Shown: piece by piece, positions 8,512 to 16,277 of the stretch
Numbering within the stretch: the first letter of the stretch is position 1
How the letters are laid out: each line of letters begins with the position of its first letter
Assembly (NCBI GenBank): GCA_958430865.1
Contig: CAUDNR010000100.1
Location: 18,961-37,001, forward strand
DNA: 18,041 nt
From: Entrophospora sp. SA101
Lineage: Eukaryota; Glomeromycota; Glomeromycetes; Entrophosporales; Entrophosporaceae
Direction of reading: 5' to 3'
Program-made: the position numbers and the translations under genes
Notes under the pieces: model-generated
Databases searched by the model: none
Told to the model about the DNA's origin: nothing
What the model saw: only the letters and a program-made list of their open reading frames with translations

Positions 8512-10756
8512 TTATTTTCCAGGACCAGGAGGTTTCTTTAAAGTCTGTTGTCCTTTAGCAATAGTTCCCTTAAACCTGCTATAATTTTTTTGAAATCATC
8601 TTGTGAAAGCGTGATTTGATTAGATTGATTTTCCTGAGATTTAGAAGAGGTAGTTTGCAAAACTGGTTGAGATTGTGATGAAGCTATAATAGATTTTACA
8701 AAGCTTTCCATTTCATCTCTACTCATACCCATATTGCTTGAGTAATTATTCTTTCCATGACCTTTACTGGATGATACTGAATCTGAGTTTGAATGCAGGT
8801 AAGCTCCAGATAATTGTTCCGCTGTATATCTTTCAATTTCTTCGAGTCGTGGGAGCAATTCATTCACAGATTTTTCAATTCCTAAACATTGAACTTCCAT
8901 TTGATTTGCGGGTGAAAGTCCACAAAGAAATTGTAATCGAATCTGCTGTTCATCAATACCAGCAAGCCTAGCTAATCTATGCAAATTAGAATAAAAATGA
9001 CAACTGGATCACCTCCTTGAACAGTTGTACCAAAGAGAACTTGCTGTTTTTCAGTGGTAACTGTGGGATAATTAGTCTTAAACCAATATAATACCTGACC
9101 AAGCCTAATTCCAGCTACAACTACAGTATTACCTGTATTAGTATTGGGTGCATTGGGTAAGCGATCAGTTGGTCGTCCATCAGCAAAAGACCAATCTTCA
9201 TCAAATACTGTATGAGCTGGAATTACAATATTGCCAGCTTGTCCATTAGCCCGATTTAATGCTTGTATGCCTAACTGGGGCGCTGTTCGCCCTTGGACTG
9301 CACCTAAATTAGCTTGTGCTGTATTATCAAGTAAATTTCTCAATTCCCAATTTTTTCCATGGATGGTTCTTCTAGCATCACCTTTGAGAGATGCTATAAA
9401 AACACCATGAGCATTAATTCTATTAGCATGGCCAGCACCTATATCTATTCCAGAACCTACAAGCCACAATCTAAATTCTTCAATATGTTCTTCGGGATCT
9501 TCAGTAGGATATCCATTGAATTTTTTTAATTCATAACCCACCATACCTGTTCGATTGTTATTATGATTATGTGGTATATTATTCTGTAGTAATAAATTTG
9601 GGCTTGTAAATTTAAAATTAATTGCTGTGAATTGCGCTCTCTATTTTTCCACTTGATATGACTTGCCTTGCGAACCTTAAATTTATTTAGTATCTATCAA
9701 AGAGCTGATCTTGATTATATTCTAATAATCCTTTATCAGCCCGGCATTGTTGTAGCTCCTGCTCTAAGTGATGAATAAATGCCTTATAAATTATTTCAAG
9801 AACATGTTTGAGTTTTGACTGTTCATCCCATATCAGACTTGCATTAAACCACAAATGCCCTCGCAAATTATATCTTTGTTGGCTATTATTAAGATCTTGA
9901 GCAAGTTGATTGACACAATTCTGCAAAGTATCTCGTTCTGGTATAAGTTGGTTGACATGGTTTTGCAAGGTATCTCGTTCTGGTATAAGTTGGTTGACAT
10001 GGTTTGCAAGGTATCTTGTGCTTGAATAAGTTGATTGGTTTGATTCTGAAGGTTGGCATTTTGTTGTCTATAGAAATTGACATCCTGTTGTAATTGTACT
10101 ATTTGAGCATCTTGATCATCTCGTTGATTTGTGATATCATCTAAATCCTGGTCTTTTCTTTGATAATTAGCCCTAATAGTATTTAAAGTGCCGTATATAC
10201 CTTGGACAATATTGGCTGGATTGTTTAATGGTGTACCACCCCTAAAATGATTTTCAAGCCGAACTAGCCCTCTTCTAATATTTACAAAGGGATCTATATG
10301 AGCCATATCTGTATCTTCCTCTTCTGAATTATATAAACTTGGAGAGCTTCTTCGGGAAGAAATAACTTTGAATCTATACCTCAGATTTTGAACATGTTCT
10401 TCCGATTCTTGTAATTGCTTTTCTATATTGGCAATATGAGAAGCCTTATCTCGAACCTCTTTCTTAGCATTATAGATTTGTATACGAAGGCTAGAGATTT
10501 CTGATCTCAACTCTGCCTTTTCCCACTCTGAAGCATTCTCAAGCTGTTATAATTCTCTATTGAGAGATTGGATTTCTTTCTCGCATCTGATATATTTACG
10601 CTCCAGATCCTTTATATATTTTTCATTCAACCTATTGATTGAAGCTTCGTTAGATAACTCATCTCTCAAAGCTTGATTTACCTGCTCCAATTCCAATTCC
10701 CGATCAGAGCTTGGTCCATGAGATATTTGATTGGGATGTGGTCGACGAAATGTCAT
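8512..10756 (-). pseudogene. Gag-like protein with long N-terminal coiled coil, disrupted
   Basis: One gene of about 748 codons can be traced from ATG 10756 to a stop at 8514-8512. The N-terminal half is a long heptad-type coiled coil rich in Gln, Asn, Glu and Leu. From about 9544 a Gag-like region begins: KFNGYPTEDPEEHIEEFRLW, then a segment on the pattern of retrotransposon Gag capsids (GDARRTIHGKNWELRNLLDN), then QIRLQFLCGLSP. A Gln/Ser-rich tail ends in KKPPGPGK. I associate this arrangement with an abundant family in arbuscular mycorrhizal fungi; its function is unknown and capsid-like assembly is inference. Lesions: an in-frame TAA at 10549-10547, a one-base deletion in 9990-10030, loss of frame near 9690, a frameshift near 8990 and another near 8540. 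There is no reverse transcriptase or protease beside it, which argues against a complete retrotransposon. Confidence 0.6.
9906..10030 (-). repeat. Three tandem 42-bp coding repeats (14 residues, two heptads)
   Basis: The units are 9906-9947 (42 bp), 9948-9989 (42 bp) and 9990-10030 (41 bp). Each encodes a version of NHVNQLIPERDTLQ, that is, two coiled-coil heptads, so the array lengthens the coiled coil of the Gag-like gene without changing register. The third unit has TTT where its neighbour has TTTT, which breaks the frame. Confidence 0.85.
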
Positions 10757-10804
10757 GGTTATTTTTTATGGCATAATATATTTGACTTACCCTGACTTGC
10801 CAAA
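10757..10804. promoter_or_regulatory. 48-bp divergent intergenic region, putative bidirectional promoter
   Basis: The two start codons, ATG at 10756 (minus, Gag-like) and ATG at 10805 (plus, integrase), are only 48 bp apart. The spacer holds a TATA-like ATAATATATTT (about 10770-10782). Such tight spacing is unusual for this gene-poor DNA and suggests shared control, by inference only. Confidence 0.4.
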
Positions 10805-12479
10805 ATGAGTAACCCTAGTATCATTATAGATCCTAATGAAGCTCGTGATATTGAAAAAAATCTTATATTGCGAGAAATATATTACCGTCCTACTGGTTAT
10901 TTCTCCAACGCAAAGACGTTAAGAGATGAATGTCAGAAAAAGGGACATTAATTTAAGCTCTCTACGATTAAAAAATGGCTCACAAATCAAAGTGAATGGC
11001 AAAAATATGCACCACCTCCTAGATACATTTCCAGAGTGAGTTATGGAAAAATTAGCAAGCCAAATTGTGTACATCAGTGCGACCTCTTATTCCTTACACA
11101 TGATCATTATAAAGGTAAAAAATGGGTAGCAGTTCTCAACATAGTGGATATCTCTAGCCGATTCAAAGCATCAGTTCCACTAACATCAAAGAAAAGTTCG
11201 GAGGTTGCTAAAGCATTCAGGAAAATTTATGACGACCCCAAACAACCCTCTTACATACCCGACGCTTCTACATTGTGATGGCGGGTCAGAGTTTAAAAAA
11301 TCGGTAAGTTTGTTGATGCAAGAACACAATGTCACAATTCGAGTAATTGGTGCTTATAGTCATCGTGGATTAGCTCTTGTAGAACGATTCAATAAGACGT
11401 TAGCAGAGATGCTTTATAAAATCCAGTACGCCGTTGAATCAATATCTAAAAATCCTAAATTAATAAGTGAATGGGTTAAGTATTTACCAGAAGTTATTAA
11501 TTACCTAAATAATTATCCAACGCGTCTTATTAGAGCTCCTGGGTCGAAGAAATGGGGATTAGCACCTATAAAAGCAATTAAGTTAGAAAAGGTTGAATCT
11601 CGGCCATCCACAAAATATAAACGTCCTGTTGGGAAAAATGAGGAGAATAAGTTAAAGAAGGGTGATAGTGTTCGTTATCTGCTTGCTAATGCGGAATGGG
11701 AAGGAGGTATGGAAAATCAGAAAAGAGCCACGGATCCCACATTCAGTCCAAGCATTCATAAAATTCGAAAAATTGTGGTAACGAAGAACGAACCAGTTTT
11801 ATATTATCTTGGGAGCGATGACGATGAATATCCTCCAAAGCGAGGATTTGTACGTGAAGAACTCATGCACGTGAATATTGATACGCTTCAGTATCCACCC
11901 CAGAGTATATTGGAAGAAAACACTCACTCCAGATCTGTTAATATCGTTCGTGTTATTAATAAAATGACTAAAGCGCAACAATATGTCAGGAAGCGTGGTG
12001 GACATTGTATTATGAAAACTGACCAAATAAATGATTTTGATGTATATCTCTGGTCCTGTGAAAACGGAAAGCATCAGTGGGAATATCCATATCCATTAAT
12101 AGCTACGAAATTTGAATGGTGTCCACTTTGCTTCCATCACGCCGATGAACGTCGCTGTAGATATATTTTCGAAGACCTGTTAGGTAAGAAATTTCCATCT
12201 TGTAAACTGGCATTTTTGAATGGGATGCAATTAGACGGGTATAATGAAGAGCTAAAATTGGCATACGAATTTCAGGGAATCCAACACTACAGTCTTGATT
12301 CAATGTTCCATAAGAGAGGACAAATTGATCTGGATGAACAAAAAGTACGTGACGAAAAAAAGCGGGAGATATGTCAAAGAGAAGGTATAGATCTCGTTGA
12401 AATTAGCTATGATGCAGATTTATATGAATTTATTAAAAATATACTCATTGAAAAAGGTTATTTATCGCATAAAGAATAA
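10805..12479 (+). pseudogene. Retroviral-type DDE integrase fused to zinc ribbon and Vsr-like PD-(D/E)XK nuclease, disrupted
   Basis: About 558 codons. The N-terminal part looks like the helical region of Maverick/Polinton-type integrases. The catalytic core shows Asp at 11081 (HQCDL), Asp at 11277 (CDGGSEF) and Glu at 11382 (VERFNKTL), a D-34-E spacing close to that of retroviral integrases. After about residue 380 there is a different module: a Cys/His zinc ribbon (SCENGKHQW ... WCPLC, about 12055-12130), then LDGY (about 12230) and EFQG (12267), the acid-rich motif of a Vsr/PD-(D/E)XK-like nuclease, ending in D-x-K-K-R-E-I-C. The expected roles are integration of element DNA plus a DNA-cutting or DNA-binding activity. 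Lesions: an in-frame TAA at 10949-10951, and a +1 frameshift near 11235-11245, just before the second Asp. Everything after that is open to 12479. The family call is strong; the role of the nuclease is unknown. Confidence 0.8.
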
Positions 12480-12520
12480 TCTCATAAGATAGCGGAGCTA
12501 GTATCTAAAGATACATAAGT

Positions 12521-13763
12521 ATGACATATAATAAACTATTGCAAAGCAGGCCGTTACCGCAGAGCAATGACCCTTTGGGTCTAGGCGATGAATCGGAGAT
12601 TTGAGACTCTGTCTCTTCTTCGAATCATGACCCTTTAGGCCTTCATCCACTTGCCTTGCCTGAACTTTTAACTGAAATTTTATCATATCTTGCTGAAGAT
12701 AAAACATTTATACCCGACTTTATTTGTTAACCGGTTGTGGTATTTATGTTCTGCCCCAATATTATGGAGAAGAGTCGAATTCGTTGACAATGGTTACAAA
12801 AAAAATCCTAGCTACTGGGAAAAATTCAAAGAAGTGATACATACACAAAAACCTCTCCATATTTCAAAATTAATCGATATTTGCATTTCTAGATGTAAAG
12901 TCTCTAGTGGAACCTTATATCGGATTAGAGGACTGTGTCCGAACCTGCGTCACTTAACTATAAGCAACTGCCATGGATTTTCTAGCAAAACAATTGGAAA
13001 AATCATATATCCGAACTTACTATTTCTTAAATTTTACAATAATGCAATTAAGGCCTCTAAGCCTCATCATATCAAGGATAAAACAATTTGTGGGATCGCA
13101 TCATTATGTCCAAATTTAACTTATCTTTATTTGGGATATAGTAATAATATTTCAGATATCTCAGTAATCGAAATTGCTAAGTCGTGTAAAAAAATAGAGT
13201 ATATTAATATAGGTGGTTCGGGTATTACCGATGTATCATTAAAAGAAATCGCTCACTTATGTCCAAACCTCCGACATCTTCACCTGAGTAATTGTGAGAA
13301 GATAACAGATGATGGTATTTGCGCTATAGCTATTTCACATCCAAATATGCTTAGTTTTTCTTTTGCTGATGAAGAAGGTAAATTCGATATGGATAATATA
13401 GCTGTTTCTGATACGTCCGTGAGAATAATTGCAGACTCGTGCCCTAAACTTCAATATCTCAATGTATCTTGGCGTCATATATCTGATGAATCTATTTGTG
13501 TAATAGCACAATTGTGTCCAGAACTTGAACAGCTTTATCTTGAAGGGTGTGATATTACTGATAAATCTATGTCCGCATTAGCAAATTTGTGTAATCTCCA
13601 GAAGCTTGTTATTGCTGATTGCGATGAAATCAGCATGAATGCAATTATAACCTTACAGAATAAAAATCCCACTCTCAATATTTTCGGTTGGTATTCAGAT
13701 ACGAATAGTGAGTCAGATACAGATGGTGTAATACAAGTTCGAATCTATGATTTATCAGAATAA
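12521..13763 (+). pseudogene. F-box/leucine-rich-repeat protein (AMN1/FBXL-like), disrupted
   Basis: Starting at ATG 12521, the frame gives a short leader, then an F-box core (LALPELLTEILSYL, about 12652-12693) continuing as LFVNRLWYLCSAPILWRRV after a frame change. About eight Cys-containing LRRs follow, each on the pattern LCPNLRHLHLSNCEKITDD, typical of substrate-binding FBXL proteins of SCF ubiquitin ligases. Lesions: an in-frame TGA at 12602-12604 and a +1 frameshift near 12710-12720. The LRR part (12740-13763) is open, so a shortened product from an internal start cannot be excluded. It lies between integrase and packaging ATPase on the same strand, 41 bp after the integrase stop and 83 bp before the ATPase start. 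AATAAA at 13792 may serve its 3' end. Whether it is a passenger of the element or a host gene hit by insertion is open. Confidence 0.8.
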
Positions 13764-13791
13764 AAAAATCCAGTGAATATGTATATATCAC

Positions 13792-13797
13792 AATAAA
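13792..13797 (+). terminator. Poly(A)-signal-like AATAAA
   Basis: AATAAA lies 28 bp after the stop of the F-box/LRR frame and before the ATPase start at 13847. In such AT-rich DNA a chance match is possible. Confidence 0.35.
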
Positions 13798-13846
13798 GAT
13801 CATTATTTTTCGATATAATAATTTAGCATTACTTAGCTTAATCGGG

Positions 13847-14612
13847 ATGAAAATAGAAAGCTGATCCGGTCGAGAAATTTGTACTCAATATCGACGAATA
13901 CGTTAATCCGGAAAGATTAACTCATTAAATAGCACACCCCAATGGCCTTTCACACTTATAATCTCTGGTCGAACTAATACAGGAAAATCTACTGAAGTTG
14001 TTCGTCTTTTGGGCGGAAATAAACTACATAGAATGTTTAATGGTAAACAAGGAGGCACTAGATATATTAAGTGTGATGATGTCGTGCTTATTGGTCACTA
14101 TCTCAAGAAGCCAAAATACATGTACCTTAAATCAGTTTTCCAAATAATTGCAAATAGTCCAGAGTCATATTGTGAAGATATTACATTTCGGGCTATGAAA
14201 CCAGATAAAATTCCAAAGCTAGATTCATTCTCACCAGAAAAGAGGTACAGTGGTTATATTTGAGGATGTATGCACTGAACCAAAGAAAATTCAAGAAAAG
14301 ATTATACCTTATTTTACAGAGGGGCGCCATTCCAATGTTTCTTCGATATATGTCTCACAAAGCTATTTTGACTGTCCAAAACTAATAAGAAAAAACTTAA
14401 AATATGTTGTATTGTTCAACGGCTTTTGTACCTCAGATTAGTTAAGTAGAATACTTCGTTTATATGTTAATGACTGGTGCAGTGTCTATAAAATTGTTAA
14501 TAAGCATTTATGTGAACAAAAATTTATTGTCTTCGATTTAAGTGTACCTCCAGAACACCCGCATAGAATACGTGTCGGCTGGGATATGCCAATTAGTCAA
14601 CTTGATGAATAG
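13847..14612 (+). pseudogene. A32-type (FtsK/HerA) DNA-packaging ATPase, disrupted
   Basis: About 255 codons. The Walker A motif GRTNTGKST is at 13967-13993 and the Walker B motif VVIFED at 14250-14267. They are followed by [15 protein letters not shown], the sensor/arginine region typical of A32-like packaging ATPases of Mavericks/Polintons, virophages and large DNA viruses. In that family the protein pumps the element genome into a capsid. Lesions, all seen directly: ATG 13847 runs into TGA at 13862; the next frame ends in TAA at 13926-13928; the P-loop frame shifts near 14240; and TAG at 14439-14441 interrupts the last frame, which resumes and ends at 14610-14612. The tail overlaps the convergent minus-strand gene by 20 bp. 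Length and motif order fit a complete but dead gene. It is the strongest marker for the nature of this block. Confidence 0.8.
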
Positions 14613-15156
14613 AGCGTGACTTCAGATATGCGAGACATTTTTCTGTCTCTTGTAATTGTATCTTTTGTTGTTCGATTTCACATCGCAATTTTTTATTTTC
14701 ATTAACCCGCTTTCCATACTCTATAGTAATTTCTCGCATAAATTTACCAAAAGTTTTTTCATTATATTCCATTAATCTCTGAAATAAAATATCGACCTCT
14801 TTCTTAACCTGGCGATTGATTTCTTCCTTACTTGCAAAGCAAGGGCACTTATGTACCTGATCACATGTACAAATCGGAATAGTATCTTGGGTTTGGGATT
14901 CTTGGTTAGTCATTTCTGTGTTATATACACGTGATAAATTTTCAAGTGGTGATGAACTTCGACGTTGGCGTTCTTTTTTTCTATTATAAACTATAATTTC
15001 ATGTTGCAAAAAATCTTCAATAGCTGGATCTATACCACATGCTTCTAGTAGTGTAAAAGGATTGCGTTTTCGAGTAGTAAGGCGTCTCCATGCTTCTTCC
15101 ACTAATGAGGGAGGTAGTTGCTGTATCAGATATGTATATGCTTGATTGAATTTCAT
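14593..15156 (-). CDS. 187-aa CxC-motif and coiled-coil protein, unknown function
   Basis: Intact ORF from ATG 15156 to stop at 14593. I do not recognise the family. Residues 1-55 look helical and globular, residues 58-85 are basic and Ser-rich, and a compact Cys cluster (CTCDQVHKCPC; Cys 96, 98, 104, 106 with His 102) could bind one metal. Residues 111-180 are charged and heptad-like, so a coiled coil is likely. It converges on the ATPase gene with a 20-bp overlap, and 233 bp separate its start from the end of the next minus-strand gene. Unlike the plus-strand neighbours it has no stop or frameshift. It could be a structural or accessory protein of the element, or a host gene. Confidence 0.6.
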   Translation of the reverse strand: MKFNQAYTYLIQQLPPSLVEEAWRRLTTRKRNPFTLLEACGIDPAIEDFLQHEIIVYNRKKERQRRSSSPLENLSRVYNTEMTNQESQTQDTIPICTCDQVHKCPCFASKEEINRQVKKEVDILFQRLMEYNEKTFGKFMREITIEYGKRVNENKKLRCEIEQQKIQLQETEKCLAYLKSRSIHQVD

Positions 15157-15389
15157 TTGTATATACCCCGGAAAAAATTCTGTTGAATTCTATAGAATTT
15201 GAAAAAAAATGTAAAGTAGTTAAAAATTCAACCGTTAATCGCATATTGACAACACACCATTATTATATAATCATTAGTATAATGATAACAAACAAAAAAT
15301 AGCCTTTAACCATCACGAAACAGCAATAAATAAAAGTTTAAAGTACTAACCCTCAAGAATACTTTAGATGTGTATAATAATTAATATAT

Positions 15390-16268
15390 TTACGCTTCTA
15401 TTTCTAAAAGTCGCTTTTGGAATCTAGTCCACAATTGACTCTTTTTAGAATCTATCCAATTATATGGAATATAATATTCTTCATATTGTCTATTAATAAT
15501 GGAACTGCGCATCATGGGATCGTTTTTATATAATTCAATCCATTTAGTACGCCACTGATTAAATTGTTCTCGAGTCTGAGGATTTTTTATTTTATGTTGA
15601 GTTAAACCTAAAAATTTCTTATCATCTGGAGTATTATCATTCGGTAAGCTATTCCATGCAAGCCGTGCATTCGATGGCTCTTTCTCTTGAAATTGTCTCC
15701 AAGCTCTTTGAATAATCCTTGCACGTCCAAAATCGGTTTTAGGTCTAGAACAGTAGTTATCCCAATGATCCTGCATCAGGTCTTTAGGTTCAACCATTTC
15801 CGCAAATCTTTTATAAGCATGGTCAAACGTTTTTTTAGGCTTTATATCCACATCAGCACGAAATACCTTCCAACACCCGAAACAGATAGCAGTCCCATTC
15901 TTAAGCGGTTTTGGTCTGTAGTAATTTTGGTAATCATCATAACCTACAAGTCTACCTCCAGGATAAGAAGCAAATAAGCAATATCTATGATACATACCAA
16001 GTTTATTCTCGCTTAATAAATCTTGAAGATCGATTCTAACTCGTACTGCCCATTGAATAAGTTTTTCGTCTCGTTTTACTATAGACAAGTTGTCATATTT
16101 TTTTTCAGTATCAAAGAGTTTCTCAAGATTTTCACCATAATAAATAGGATGATAATAGTTGAGATATATCATAACATACTTCATATCATATCCAGGACGG
16201 TTATTAAACGGTTTGGGTAGTTGTCTTTGTTTGTTACCGAGAATAATAGTGATATCTAAACCAGACAT
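15390..16268 (-). CDS. 292-aa protein with possible C-x2-C/H-x4-C zinc site and IQ-like motif, unknown function
   Basis: Intact ORF. The first ATG is at 16268 (MSGLDITIIL); the open frame extends a few codons further up, without ATG. The N-terminal 90 residues are rich in Tyr and look globular. Cys 129 and Cys 132 (CFGCW) with His 168 and Cys 173 (HWDNYC) form a C-x2-C ... H-x4-C pattern that could hold zinc. Residues 185-195 (IIQRAWRQFQ) match the core of an IQ motif, which in other proteins binds calmodulin; this is only a short pattern. The C-terminus is rich in Trp and basic residues (QFNQWRTKWIELYK). It lies in tandem with the 187-aa gene on the same strand. I associate such proteins with multicopy families of arbuscular mycorrhizal fungi, but cannot assign a function. 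Confidence 0.6.
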   Translation of the reverse strand: MSGLDITIILGNKQRQLPKPFNNRPGYDMKYVMIYLNYYHPIYYGENLEKLFDTEKKYDNLSIVKRDEKLIQWAVRVRIDLQDLLSENKLGMYHRYCLFASYPGGRLVGYDDYQNYYRPKPLKNGTAICFGCWKVFRADVDIKPKKTFDHAYKRFAEMVEPKDLMQDHWDNYCSRPKTDFGRARIIQRAWRQFQEKEPSNARLAWNSLPNDNTPDDKKFLGLTQHKIKNPQTREQFNQWRTKWIELYKNDPMMRSSIINRQYEEYYIPYNWIDSKKSQLWTRFQKRLLEIEA

Positions 16269-16277
16269 ATTTAGCAA

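Noticed and set aside
8512..10756. Complete LTR retrotransposon
   Set aside because: There is no reverse transcriptase, RNase H or protease, and I found no LTRs; the integrase lies head-to-head and has a Maverick-like context.
11799..12303. Minus-strand open frames inside the integrase-nuclease gene
   Set aside because: They are antisense shadows of a plus-strand frame with clear catalytic motifs.
15687..16220. Plus-strand open frames over the 292-aa gene
   Set aside because: They show no motifs and a composition typical of antisense reading.
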